Of a stretch of DNA of 64,000 nucleotides, positions 8,461 through 17,705 are shown piece by piece (position 1 is the first letter of the stretch; each line of letters begins with the position of its first letter). Source of the stretch: a bacterium (lineage in GTDB: Bacteria; Zhuqueibacterota; QNDG01; DSAB01); contig JAFGDT010000115.1 of assembly GCA_016931965.1 (NCBI GenBank), forward strand, positions 1 through 64,000, given 5' to 3'. The position numbers were made by a program, and so were the translations under genes. The notes under the pieces are model-generated. The model ran no database searches, had not been told where the DNA came from, and was given only the letters and a program-made list of their open reading frames with translations.

Positions 8461-9465
8461 ATGAAAAAAATGCTGGTTACAGGTGGAGCAGGATTCATCG
8501 GAAGTCATTTTATCCGTTATATGTTGTCCAAACATAAGGACTTAGAGATTATCAATCTAGACAAATTGACTTACGCAGGAAATCTGGAGAACCTGAAAGA
8601 TATCGAGAAAGATTCAAGATACACATTCATACAGGGCGACATCTGTGATGAACACAGGGTGAACAGCCTCGTTCAAAATGTGAATGTTATACTCAATTTC
8701 GCCGCTGAAAGTCATGTAGACCGGTCTATCGGCAAACCGGATGATTTCATCAAGACCGATATATATGGGGTGTTTGTTTTATTGGAAGCCTCTAAAAAAT
8801 GGGGTGTGGAACGGTTTGTACAGATCAGCACGGATGAGGTGTACGGGAGTATTGAAAACGGCTACTTTAAGGAGAACGATACTCTTATGCCTTCAAGCCC
8901 TTACGCAGCTTCAAAAGCCGGCGGAGACCGTCTGGCTTATTCTTATTATGTGACTTATGGTATTCCGGTTGTCATCCCCAGAAGTTCGAACAATTTTGGC
9001 CCATTCCAGTACCCGGAAAAAATCGTTTCACTCTTTATAACCAATGCACTGGATGATAAAAAACTGCCCATTTATGGAGATGGAGGCAATGTTCGAGATT
9101 GGCTTTTTGTTCGGGACAATTGCGAGGCGATAGAGATCATCATGGAACGGGGAAAAGAAGGTGAGGTGTACAATATCGGTGGAGGGAATGAGCGAACAAA
9201 TCTTGAACTCACCGAATTCATTCTTCGAATGCTTGATAAGCCGTTGGATTTAAAAACATTTGTTGAAGATCGTAAAGGTCATGACAGGCGATATGCCCTG
9301 AATACAGATAAAATAAAAGCATTGGGTTGGAAACCCAATCATACATTCGAAAACGCCATGGAAGAAACGATTTTTTGGTATCAAAAAAACCGATGGTGGT
9401 GGGAAAGGTTAAAGAGCGGTGAATTTCTGGAATATTATAAGAAACACTATAAACAGAATCTATAA
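8461..9465 (+). CDS. rmlB: dTDP-glucose 4,6-dehydratase
   Basis: Converts dTDP-glucose to dTDP-4-keto-6-deoxyglucose, a precursor of rhamnose and other deoxy sugars. It is a 334-residue SDR-type enzyme: GGAGFIG NAD-binding loop at the N-terminus, AESHVDRSI, the STDEVYG active-site Asp-Glu pair, SxYxxxK-type PYAASKAGGD, and NVRDWL. The pattern fits RmlB/RfbB better than UDP-sugar epimerases or decarboxylases. ATG 8461 is preferred over 8446 because a GGGA lies nine bases before it and it gives the standard N-terminus. It stands upstream of the exopolysaccharide operon but is separated by a 336-base spacer; rmlA, rmlC and rmlD are not in the window. Confidence 0.87.
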   Translation: MKKMLVTGGAGFIGSHFIRYMLSKHKDLEIINLDKLTYAGNLENLKDIEKDSRYTFIQGDICDEHRVNSLVQNVNVILNFAAESHVDRSIGKPDDFIKTDIYGVFVLLEASKKWGVERFVQISTDEVYGSIENGYFKENDTLMPSSPYAASKAGGDRLAYSYYVTYGIPVVIPRSSNNFGPFQYPEKIVSLFITNALDDKKLPIYGDGGNVRDWLFVRDNCEAIEIIMERGKEGEVYNIGGGNERTNLELTEFILRMLDKPLDLKTFVEDRKGHDRRYALNTDKIKALGWKPNHTFENAMEETIFWYQKNRWWWERLKSGEFLEYYKKHYKQNL

Positions 9466-9524
9466 TCCATAATTTGTGTTTTTACCCGTCTAAAAATGAA
9501 AATACGAATTGGAATAATTCAGGC

Positions 9525-9553
9525 TTGACATTGAAAAAAATATTTTTTACATT
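9525..9553 (+). promoter_or_regulatory. Candidate promoter of the exopolysaccharide operon
   Basis: TTGACA (9525-9530) and TACATT (9548-9553) are 17 bases apart on the plus strand, giving a start near 9560 and an untranslated leader of about 240 bases. The -35 is perfect and the -10 matches four of six bases. Confidence 0.55.
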
Positions 9554-9581
9554 TTAGTATCACAAATAGGAGAATGCCTAT

Positions 9582-9669
9582 AAAAGTTTGTTAACGGTCT
9601 TTTGGATATATTTTCAAGATGGGTTGATCTGACGGATACCCATCCTCCATAGAGCGTTAATGAACTTTT
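9582..9669 (+). ncRNA. Structured leader RNA domain before the exopolysaccharide operon
   Basis: Bases 9582-9596 pair with 9655-9669 in a 15-bp helix that is continuous if two adjacent G-U wobbles are allowed. Inside it GATGGGT (9618-9624) pairs perfectly with ACCCATC (9638-9644) around a 13-base loop. Domain and spacing resemble an aptamer or protein-binding leader, but no known riboswitch consensus (c-di-GMP, ykkC, glmS) was recognised. It is directly followed by a terminator-like hairpin. Confidence 0.55.
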
Positions 9670-9676
9670 TATCAAG

Positions 9677-9728
9677 ACCGAATGGAAGGGTGGATTGCAT
9701 GTTGGACACCCGGACGATTCGGTTTTTT
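9677..9728 (+). terminator. Terminator-like nested hairpin in the exopolysaccharide leader
   Basis: ACCGAAT (9677-9683) pairs with ATTCGGT (9717-9723), enclosing GGGTG (9688-9692) paired with CACCC (9707-9711), and the outer stem runs into six T residues. It stands about 75 bases before the first operon gene. It could be an attenuator in the leader or, if the true promoter lies after 9728, the terminator of the dehydratase gene. Confidence 0.6.
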
Positions 9729-9801
9729 AATTTATCACCATTTCTGACACGGCATATATCATTCATTTCATAAAAACTGTAAACGATTTAATGAGGACTC
9801 T

Positions 9802-11112
9802 ATGGAACTGAAAGAAAAAATTCAATCAAAAAAAGCGATTGTGGGTGTTATTGGATTGGGGTATGTTGGATTACCTCTACTTATCGAGTTTATCGAGGTC
9901 GGATTTAACTGCATCGGTTTCGATATCGACGAGAAAAAGGTGAATACATTAAATCAGAAAAAATCATACATTAAACATATCCCTCAAAATCGTATCGAAG
10001 ATATCATGAAGAGTGGGCAGTTTATGGCAACAACCGATTTCTCACAATTAGCCGAAACGGATTGTATCCTTGTGGCAGTACCCACACCACTGGACCGAAA
10101 CCATCAACCCGACCTGAGTTTTATCATCAATACATCCAATACGATTTCAAAATATCTTAAAAAGGGCCAGATGGTCATTTTGGAAAGTTCCACATGGCCG
10201 GGAACAACCGATGAAGTCATGAAACCGATATTGGAGAAATCCGGATTGCGGTGTACAGAGGATTTTTATCTTGCATTCTCTCCCGAAAGAGAGGATCCCA
10301 ACAATCCTAACTATTCCACAAAGAACATCCCAAAAGTCGTTGGAGCCAATGATGCTGCCAGTCTGGAATACGCCAAAGCTCTCTATGATGCAGTTATTAT
10401 TCAGACCGTCCCTGTTTCGTCAAGCCAGGCTGCCGAAGCGACAAAACTTTTGGAAAACATTTTTCGCAGCGTCAATATCGCACTGGTCAATGAAATGAAG
10501 ATGATTCTGGATCGCATGTTCATTGACGTCTGGGAGGTCATTGATGCGGCATCAACCAAACCGTTTGGTTACATGCCTTTTTATCCCGGGCCCGGTTTGG
10601 GAGGGCATTGCATCCCCATTGATCCCTTTTACTTGACATGGAAGGCAAGAGAATACGATATGCCCACCCGTTTTATCGAACTGGCAGGGGAAATCAATAC
10701 AAACATGCCATACTGGGTCGTGAATAAAGTGATGGAAGCTTTGAATGTGAATGCAAAGAGCCTCAATGGAGCACGCATCTTAATCCTGGGTGCAGCCTAT
10801 AAAAAGAATGTGGATGATATTCGGGAGAGTCCAACACTGAAACTCATCGAGATATTGGAGGGAAAAGGGGCTCTGGTTGACTACAATGATCCATTTGTTC
10901 CTGTTATGCCGCATGTGCGGAAGTATCAATATGATATGAAAAGCGTTGAAATAACACCGCAAAACCTGCAGCAATACGACGCCGTTATCATTTCAACTGC
11001 CCATGACGCCTATGACTATGAGACCATTGTCAATCATGCCCAGTTGATCATTGATACAAGAAATGCAACAAAAGACGTGAAAAAGAATAGAGACAAAATC
11101 GTCAAAGCCTGA
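9802..11112 (+). CDS. UDP-N-acetylhexosamine 6-dehydrogenase (WbpA/TviB-type nucleotide-sugar dehydrogenase)
   Basis: Oxidises C6 of a UDP-N-acetylhexosamine to the uronic acid, feeding acidic sugars to the glycan made by this operon. The 436-residue protein has the N-terminal Rossmann loop GVIGLGYVGLPL, VAVPTPLD, and the catalytic cysteine (Cys270) in PGPGLGGHCIPIDPFYLTWK, a form characteristic of the WbpA/VipA/TviB group rather than UDP-glucose dehydrogenases. The C-terminal UDP-binding domain contains GAAYKKNVDDIRESP. First gene of the operon, with GAGGA before the ATG. The exact substrate epimer (GlcNAc or GalNAc) is inferred, not visible. Confidence 0.85.
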   Translation: MELKEKIQSKKAIVGVIGLGYVGLPLLIEFIEVGFNCIGFDIDEKKVNTLNQKKSYIKHIPQNRIEDIMKSGQFMATTDFSQLAETDCILVAVPTPLDRNHQPDLSFIINTSNTISKYLKKGQMVILESSTWPGTTDEVMKPILEKSGLRCTEDFYLAFSPEREDPNNPNYSTKNIPKVVGANDAASLEYAKALYDAVIIQTVPVSSSQAAEATKLLENIFRSVNIALVNEMKMILDRMFIDVWEVIDAASTKPFGYMPFYPGPGLGGHCIPIDPFYLTWKAREYDMPTRFIELAGEINTNMPYWVVNKVMEALNVNAKSLNGARILILGAAYKKNVDDIRESPTLKLIEILEGKGALVDYNDPFVPVMPHVRKYQYDMKSVEITPQNLQQYDAVIISTAHDAYDYETIVNHAQLIIDTRNATKDVKKNRDKIVKA

Positions 11113-11142
11113 ACCTTTGGATAAATGGAGACCCACGATATC

Positions 11143-12462
11143 ATGAAGATCCGAATCATTTATCTGGTTATTTTTCAAAGCCTGCTTTTATTCAATCTAT
11201 CTGAAGCACAAATTGCTGAGGAGAGTGAAAGAACTTCGGGAGAAAGAACTGCCATACCCAAAGTGATGGATTTATCAGAGATTTTTCAACTGGAGGAAAT
11301 GACCAGAGAAGATTTCGAAGTTTTAAAGAGAGAGAGAGAACAAAACATACGTGAACGATTATCCCAGATGGAAGCGCTCGAGCAGGCAATCGATCCAACT
11401 CAATACATTGTTGGGCCCGACGACATTTTCTCTTTCAATGTCTGGGGTGCAATGGAAATCCAAACACTTCTCGCTGTGACCCCCGAAGGGAAGCTTCTGA
11501 TACCCTCCGCGGGGGAAATGGATGTGAGCGGCAAACCACTCACTGAAGTTCAAAAAAGCGTCATTGAAAAGGCAGCTGGTTTTTATGAACACAGCAATAT
11601 CACACTCAACCTCGAAGGTCTCCGATTTTTTCGGGTACATGTTGTGGGTGAGGTCAAATTCCCTGGCACATACATAGCACAGGCAGTAGACCGCATATCA
11701 GAATTGATCGTAGAAGCCGGCGGTGTGACAGAAAGGGGTTGGAAAAGAGAGATCCAGTTGCGCCATCCAGATGGTGCGGTTGACTATTTTGATTTAACCT
11801 CTTTCGAACAAGAAGGAAATTTAGAAAAAGATCTCTATGTGAATGGAGGCGATGTCATCTACGTACCTCCAATTGAAATTCAAACCAATCTTGTTCAAGT
11901 TGAAGGGGATCTTGAGCATGCGGGGATATACCAAATATTCGAAGATGAAAATCTCATCGACTTCCTCAATCGCATCAGGGCACTGAAAAGGAGTACGGAT
12001 TTATCGAAAATCGTGGTCATTCGTTCCGGAGAGAATGATGGGACAAATTCCGAGAGCAAACATCTCCTATCACCTTTCTCGTCACCTTTCACAATCAGTG
12101 ATTCGATCGACCATTTTTTCCCGTTACGTCACGGAGATCGCATTGTACTCCCTTCTATGGTTGTTTATGTAAAGGGAACCGTTCAAAGTCCGGGTGCTTA
12201 TCCATATATTTTAAATCTGACAGCCAAAGATTATGCAGGAATGGCAGGGGGAGATTACAGGTCAGGGAGTATCAAGGACGTCCGGGTATTCCATACACAG
12301 ACGGGAAAAACTGAAAAGGGTCCGGATGTTTTGGTTGAGCCTGGCGATGTGGTTCATTTGAATCCCAGCTGGAATGTCCGTTTGGGGAATTACATCCAAA
12401 TATTACCAGCCATTACATCTTTGATTTTGGCTGCAAAAGCGGCTGGCTTTTTAGGAGATTAA
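11143..12462 (+). CDS. Polysaccharide export protein, Wza-like with SLBB domains
   Basis: Forms or connects to the outer-membrane channel for exopolysaccharide. ATG 11143 is preferred over 11125 because it begins a normal signal peptide (MKIRIIYLVIFQSLL, cleavage after SEA). The mature protein has an acidic helical stretch, the polysaccharide-export domain (YIVGPDDIFSFNVWG near 90-105), and SLBB-type repeats each starting with V-x-G-x-V-x-x-P-G, for example VVGEVKFPGTY and VKGTVQSPGAY, plus a more diverged one. A hydrophobic C-terminal helix may be the membrane anchor. There is no lipobox cysteine, unlike E. coli Wza, a variation common in FCB lineages. Confidence 0.85.
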   Translation: MKIRIIYLVIFQSLLLFNLSEAQIAEESERTSGERTAIPKVMDLSEIFQLEEMTREDFEVLKREREQNIRERLSQMEALEQAIDPTQYIVGPDDIFSFNVWGAMEIQTLLAVTPEGKLLIPSAGEMDVSGKPLTEVQKSVIEKAAGFYEHSNITLNLEGLRFFRVHVVGEVKFPGTYIAQAVDRISELIVEAGGVTERGWKREIQLRHPDGAVDYFDLTSFEQEGNLEKDLYVNGGDVIYVPPIEIQTNLVQVEGDLEHAGIYQIFEDENLIDFLNRIRALKRSTDLSKIVVIRSGENDGTNSESKHLLSPFSSPFTISDSIDHFFPLRHGDRIVLPSMVVYVKGTVQSPGAYPYILNLTAKDYAGMAGGDYRSGSIKDVRVFHTQTGKTEKGPDVLVEPGDVVHLNPSWNVRLGNYIQILPAITSLILAAKAAGFLGD

Positions 12463-12487
12463 ATCTGATCATGGGGATAATTTTCAA

Positions 12488-13678
12488 ATGGAAAAAGAAC
12501 ATTTTATCAATATTGATTTAATCAAATTACTAATAAAAAATATCAAAATCATCATTGCCACCTTTTTAATCATAACGGTCATGGCAGTCATTTTCAGTCT
12601 CATCATACCGGAACACTATCGAGGCCAAACAACCATATTACCCCCCCTTGAAGAGGACGGCCTATCCAGTTTTGCGTCATTGGTCAGCGATTTGCCTTTA
12701 AATGCATTGGGATTGGGTACTGGACCCGACCAAACAACACTCTTTTTGGCAACGCTTAAAAGCAGGACCATCATGGAAGCCGTTACAATAGAATTTCATT
12801 TAATGGAGCGCTATAAGAAAAAAAATATGGAAGAAACTGTAAAAGCACTGCGGAAGAATGTATCGACCCACTTGGATGATGAAGGAACCATTACCCTTTC
12901 AGCAATAGCCAAAACATCATGGTTTCCGTTTTTCAACAGAAGTAAAAGGGATGAAGCAAGAGTACTGTCAAGAGATATGGCCAATTTTTTTATAGAAGAA
13001 TTGGATGAGGTAAACAGACGATTGAAAACAGAAAGAGCAAGCAATACCCGAATATTTATTGAGAAACGGTATCAAGAAAATATTGCCGATTTGCATCAAG
13101 CCGAAGAGGCTCTCAAAAATTATCAAATCCAATATGGAACTATTGCTCTTCCCGAACAGACACAAGCTACGATTGCAGCAGCAGCAGAAATCAAGGCTCA
13201 AATCATTGCCAAAGAGGTGGAAATAGGCGTCCTTCAAAGATCGGTTGGACCCACACATTCTGAATTGATCAAAGCTCAAAATGAATTGACCGAATTAGAG
13301 AAAAAATACAATGAATTCGAATCTCGGCAGGGATCGTTATTGGATCATGACCGTGATGAAATTGAGAAGGATCTATTTTTGCCCCTCAACGATTTGCCCG
13401 ATCTGGGACTGCAGTATGTCCGTCTCTACCGGGAAGTGGTACTGCAGGAAACCATTATGGAATTTTTACTTCCTCAATACGAACAGGCTAAAATTCAGGA
13501 AGTCAAAGATACACCTTCCCTACAGGTTTTGGACAAAGCGGTCACACCAATCAGAAAACATAGGCCCAAAAGAGCCATACTCGTCGTCTTTTTCGGTTTT
13601 TTAAGTTTGATTTTGAGTTCAGCATATGTGATTACCAAACCCGGATTATTAAAAATTTATCACGAATTAAAAGATTAA
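12488..13678 (+). CDS. Wzz/GumC-type polysaccharide co-polymerase
   Basis: Controls chain length and bridges inner-membrane assembly to the export channel. The 396-residue protein has a transmembrane helix at about 19-41, a Wzz-type periplasmic start (YRGQTTILPP), a long coiled-coil region at about 190-300 (EAEIKAQ-like heptads) and a second transmembrane helix near 362-384, after a conserved LDKAVTPIRKHRPKR motif. No Walker motifs or tyrosine-rich tail follow, so this is a co-polymerase without a fused kinase. Located between the Wza-like and flippase genes. Confidence 0.82.
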   Translation: MEKEHFINIDLIKLLIKNIKIIIATFLIITVMAVIFSLIIPEHYRGQTTILPPLEEDGLSSFASLVSDLPLNALGLGTGPDQTTLFLATLKSRTIMEAVTIEFHLMERYKKKNMEETVKALRKNVSTHLDDEGTITLSAIAKTSWFPFFNRSKRDEARVLSRDMANFFIEELDEVNRRLKTERASNTRIFIEKRYQENIADLHQAEEALKNYQIQYGTIALPEQTQATIAAAAEIKAQIIAKEVEIGVLQRSVGPTHSELIKAQNELTELEKKYNEFESRQGSLLDHDRDEIEKDLFLPLNDLPDLGLQYVRLYREVVLQETIMEFLLPQYEQAKIQEVKDTPSLQVLDKAVTPIRKHRPKRAILVVFFGFLSLILSSAYVITKPGLLKIYHELKD

Positions 13679-13683
13679 CTTCA

Positions 13684-15231
13684 ATGATCAAAAAGGGCTT
13701 TACATCTTCATCAATACTGGTGAAGAATACACTCTTTAATTTTTCGGGTATGTTACTGCCCCTTCTTGTGGGTGTTATTGCAATTCCCCTGACTGTCAGA
13801 GGATTGGGTACCGAAGGTTTTGGGATACTCTCAATCGCTTGGATCATTCTTGGATATTTGACACTTTTGGATTTTGGCCTATCCAGAGCAACAACCAAAT
13901 TTGCCGCAGAAAATCTGAATAAAAACAACCTGAATGGTATTCCATCCATTTTTTGGACGTCGATTTTAATGGGTTTTTGTTTTGGGTGTTTGGGAAGTGT
14001 CATATTGTATTTGGCGACACCCCATCTGATCAATTCGTTTTTTAAAATTCCTACAACCTATCTGAACGAAACAAGACAATCCTTTTACCTGCTGGCCTGT
14101 GTTCTACCTTTCTTACTCGTATCGATCAGTCTGAAAGGGATGCTGGGAGCAGCCCAGAGATTTGATCTGGTCAATGCGGTCTATGTCCCTGTCAGCACGC
14201 TGAATTTTATTTTTCCCGCCCTTTCCATGCCATTCGGTTTAAATCTTCCGGCGATTATCTTATTGATTGTGGTATCTCGGTTGATCGCTACAGGCGTCTA
14301 CTTTTTCCTCTGTTTAAAAATATATCCCAACTGCAAACACAAACCCCACATGGACTTGCCTCTCTTAAAAAAATTATTGTCCTACGGAGGGTGGATCACC
14401 ATCTCAGGTGTGGTAAGTCCACTTCTCGTCTATTTAGACCGGCTATTTATTGGATCCATGCTCTCTGTTGGCTTGTTAACCTACTACTCAGCTCCATTAG
14501 AAGCCATTACCCGGTTAAGGATCATTCCCCAGGCAATCATGACAACCCTTTTCCCTGAATTCAGCAAGGGTCTCAATATTGAAGACCGAAAAAGAATTTG
14601 CTTTCTCTTTGGCAAATCGGTAAAGATCCTATTGTTAACAACAGGCATCATCTCATTAATTCTTTCTTTCAATGCACATGATATTCTAAACTTATGGCTC
14701 GGCAAAACATTTGCAGAGCAAAGCACATCTTTATTTCAGATTTTCTCTGTGAGTATTTTAATCAATTTTTTAGCACTGGTTCCTTTCACCTATTTACAAG
14801 GAATAGGCAGACCGGATCTACCTGCCAAATTTCACCTTATCGAATTGCCCATTTACCTCTTCCTTTTGTGGGTTTCAATTACGACATTTGGGATTTTGGG
14901 AGCTGCCTATGCATGGCTGTTTCGTGTGACGCTTGATTTTGTTCTGCTCTACAGATGGAGTTTTAAATTTTTACCAAAATTATCTGAGGAGATACGATCC
15001 ATCGATATTAGAAAGATATTGACGCTATTACTTTTATTCGGCCTTATTCTCATCCCGATTCGTTTGATGGTGGCTCATCTCATCATAAGAATCATTTTGC
15101 TTTCAGGACTCATTATTCTCTTAGGATGGGCAATCTGGTTATTGATACTGGATACATCCGAAAAGGCGTTCATCAAATCGACCTCCGAAAAACTTTGTTT
15201 TTTAAAATGGATCCATGAGACCACGCACTAA
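13684..15231 (+). CDS. Oligosaccharide flippase, Wzx-like
   Basis: A 515-residue integral membrane protein of the polysaccharide biosynthesis / MOP fold, with about 14 hydrophobic helices. Conserved features include NFSGMLLPLLVGVIAIPLTVRGLG at the start and GFGILSIAWIILGYL. It should flip undecaprenyl-linked repeat units across the inner membrane. The start follows the Wzz-like stop by five bases; the end overlaps the next glycosyltransferase by 17. A second flippase of the same family, not closely similar, lies at 35697. Confidence 0.85.
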   Translation: MIKKGFTSSSILVKNTLFNFSGMLLPLLVGVIAIPLTVRGLGTEGFGILSIAWIILGYLTLLDFGLSRATTKFAAENLNKNNLNGIPSIFWTSILMGFCFGCLGSVILYLATPHLINSFFKIPTTYLNETRQSFYLLACVLPFLLVSISLKGMLGAAQRFDLVNAVYVPVSTLNFIFPALSMPFGLNLPAIILLIVVSRLIATGVYFFLCLKIYPNCKHKPHMDLPLLKKLLSYGGWITISGVVSPLLVYLDRLFIGSMLSVGLLTYYSAPLEAITRLRIIPQAIMTTLFPEFSKGLNIEDRKRICFLFGKSVKILLLTTGIISLILSFNAHDILNLWLGKTFAEQSTSLFQIFSVSILINFLALVPFTYLQGIGRPDLPAKFHLIELPIYLFLLWVSITTFGILGAAYAWLFRVTLDFVLLYRWSFKFLPKLSEEIRSIDIRKILTLLLLFGLILIPIRLMVAHLIIRIILLSGLIILLGWAIWLLILDTSEKAFIKSTSEKLCFLKWIHETTH

Positions 15232-16306
15232 ATCAATGCATGCACCTTCGGTTGCGATTATCATGCTTAATTGGAATGGTTGGAAAGACACCTGTGAATG
15301 TCTGGCATCACTGTTAGAAAGTTCATATCAGGATTTTCAACTCATTCTCATCGATAATGGTTCCACTGACGGTTCGATCGATCAAATAAAATTATGGGCA
15401 AAAGGCGAATTACCTGTCTCCGTGGGGCTATTTGGAATCAAATCCAAAGCATATGTCACTCCATTGACTGAGTACAGTTTGGAGGATATAGAAAAACGAG
15501 ACGCAATGCCCGATCCATCCACCCATAATAAAATGATTTTAGTTACCTGTCCTGAGAATCTCGGATTTGCAAGAGGATGCAATGTGGGTATACGGTATGC
15601 AATAAAATCAGGATTTCAATATGTTTTTTTAATCAATAATGACACCATAGTGGAGCGATTTTGTCTCAATCAATTGGTAGATTATATGAATGACCAGACA
15701 GATATTGCAGTTTCAACTCCGCTGATTATGTACTATGACAAACCTGAAACGATTTGGGCATACGGAGGTAAACTCACATTTTTCAACCGAAGAGATATGT
15801 ATCATATGAACAAAAACGAAAAGAAAGTGCAATTGGGTACTTATAAAGAAATCTCTTTTATCTCAGGCTGTGCGATATTTGCACGTACCGAAGTTTTTAA
15901 AAAATTTGGATTATTGACCGAAAATTTCTTTTTCGGAGAAGAAGATTATGAACTGAGTTTAAGAATGAAAAAGAATCATATCAAAATGGCCGCTCTCTCA
16001 TCCGCAAAAGTATACCATAAAGTGGGAGCATCCAATACAAAAATTTACAACGATGACAGACTGCCATATGCATTCATCGGTTATTTAAACAGGTTTATCG
16101 ATAAAAAGAACCATTGCAGTGGAAACGCGAGCTGGAAATTCTGGCGGGCAATATGCCTGATCTATATTCTACCAAAACTGATCGTTATGCACCACTACCC
16201 AACAAACAGAATATATCGATTTGCAGTATTACTCATTCAGACATCGAACAGATATGATCGCGTAGACAGGGAAATGTTTTTTAAGGCGAAAGAATTACTC
16301 AGATAG
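15215..16306 (+). CDS. Family 2 glycosyltransferase
   Basis: Adds a sugar to the lipid-linked repeat unit at the inner face of the membrane. The 363-residue GT-A enzyme has VAIIMLNWNGWKDTCECL at the start, IDNGSTDGS, the DxD-type NNDT near 145, and FFGEEDYELSLR near 245, a set seen in rhamnosyltransferase-like GT2 enzymes. An insertion of about 40 residues sits between the nucleotide-binding and acceptor halves. It overlaps the flippase gene by 17 bases; an internal ATG at 15236 is an alternative start. Confidence 0.85.
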   Translation: MRPRTKSMHAPSVAIIMLNWNGWKDTCECLASLLESSYQDFQLILIDNGSTDGSIDQIKLWAKGELPVSVGLFGIKSKAYVTPLTEYSLEDIEKRDAMPDPSTHNKMILVTCPENLGFARGCNVGIRYAIKSGFQYVFLINNDTIVERFCLNQLVDYMNDQTDIAVSTPLIMYYDKPETIWAYGGKLTFFNRRDMYHMNKNEKKVQLGTYKEISFISGCAIFARTEVFKKFGLLTENFFFGEEDYELSLRMKKNHIKMAALSSAKVYHKVGASNTKIYNDDRLPYAFIGYLNRFIDKKNHCSGNASWKFWRAICLIYILPKLIVMHHYPTNRIYRFAVLLIQTSNRYDRVDREMFFKAKELLR

Positions 16307-16308
16307 CA

Positions 16309-17595
16309 ATGTACTACCTTGAAAATTATTTGGGAACACTCATACTGCTTTCATTTTGTTCTCTTATCAGTGCCTGGGAGAAACACCAAGACGGCACAAT
16401 GATCACACCCTTTGGTGTTATTGCTTGGCCCTATGCGATTATCGTGTCCATGATTAATCTGGGTGGAATATATTTTGGATTTTTCTCTGTGAGTTTAAAA
16501 AGCATTGTATTTGTAATGCTATGTCTTCTGTTTTTTCTTGTCGGTGGACGAGGAATCGGAATGATTTTCCAATACAGAAAGGAAAACAAGAATGTTTTTT
16601 TTAATCCAATTGAAAAGTTGACAGAATTATTGGATTTCTACAGACCGTTTTTTATCTCTATTGCCATTATATCAATTGTTATAGGTTATATCAACCTTTA
16701 TTTATCACTAGACCAGAATGGATGGTTTTTTCTTGCATCAAAAGAATTTGAAGAATCATATGGAAAGGGTTTGTTAGCTCACATTACACTGCTTAATAGA
16801 CCGGCCATAATATTTTTATTTGCAGACTATCTAATACATAAGAAAAAATCAATCCTTCTTTTATTAATACTTATGTTTGTCACGATATTAATACTGCAAA
16901 TTAAAAATAATATTATGACTATTATTCTAAGTTGCATTTACTTTGGATATTTTTATTCAATAATGAAATTAAACATTAAAAAGATTATAATTTATGCACT
17001 TATAATTTATGGTATATTTAATATTTCTTACGTAATCGGTTTCAGCAGAATTGGTATTGTTAACGCCTATTCATTTAAAGTTCAGCATTATCTTCTCAAT
17101 CAATTTTTTACCTATTTATTTGGAGGCCCCATAGGCTTTAGTGAAATACTAACAGATCCGACCTATCCTTTATATCAGTTTGATGCAATATTCGCAGTAC
17201 CTTTTAACTTATATAATACAATCATAGGTAACCCTGATTTAGTGAATGTCATTTTTTACCATTGGATTCCTGTTTCAAATATATACCAATATTTTCATTT
17301 ATCGAATGTTTTTGGAATATTTGGAATGCTTTATATGTACATCGGACCTTATGCGACATGGATTTATATGTTTCTTCTTGGAACTTCAATTTATTATATA
17401 AGATTCTTGGCATTCAAGAAAAATGCATTCATAGGATTTCAGCTAATATATGTATTTATGATAAGTTATTTAACCATTTCTTTTTTTGGATTATATTTCA
17501 ACATACTTATTGTCCATGAAGCTTCATTTTTTATGTTTATGATGCCATTCCTGTATCTTTTATTCAGAAGATTAATCAGGATGATTCATATGTAA
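16309..17595 (+). CDS. O-antigen / repeat-unit polymerase, Wzy-like membrane protein
   Basis: 428 residues, very hydrophobic, with about 10-12 transmembrane helices and a long periplasmic loop around residues 260-330, as in Wzy polymerases that join repeat units outside the inner membrane. Wzy proteins share little sequence, so the call rests on topology and on position between glycosyltransferases in a cluster that otherwise lacks a polymerase. The gene is clearly more A/T-rich than its neighbours, as is usual for wzy. The ATG follows the previous stop by two bases with no good ribosome site, suggesting translational coupling. Confidence 0.72.
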   Translation: MYYLENYLGTLILLSFCSLISAWEKHQDGTMITPFGVIAWPYAIIVSMINLGGIYFGFFSVSLKSIVFVMLCLLFFLVGGRGIGMIFQYRKENKNVFFNPIEKLTELLDFYRPFFISIAIISIVIGYINLYLSLDQNGWFFLASKEFEESYGKGLLAHITLLNRPAIIFLFADYLIHKKKSILLLLILMFVTILILQIKNNIMTIILSCIYFGYFYSIMKLNIKKIIIYALIIYGIFNISYVIGFSRIGIVNAYSFKVQHYLLNQFFTYLFGGPIGFSEILTDPTYPLYQFDAIFAVPFNLYNTIIGNPDLVNVIFYHWIPVSNIYQYFHLSNVFGIFGMLYMYIGPYATWIYMFLLGTSIYYIRFLAFKKNAFIGFQLIYVFMISYLTISFFGLYFNILIVHEASFFMFMMPFLYLLFRRLIRMIHM

Positions 17596-17705
17596 TCAAG
17601 AAATATTTCTAAAGATATTTTTTCGAATAAACTCATGAAAATTCCTTTTAGCATTTAAGAAACTAAAAAACAGAAATTGTTCATTCTATCATCTAAATCG
17701 ATTTT

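Noticed and set aside
9560-9670. Known c-di-GMP or other standard riboswitch in the exopolysaccharide leader
   Set aside because: Pairing pattern and conserved bases of the GEMM-type, ykkC or glmS elements are not found; it is reported as an unclassified structure.
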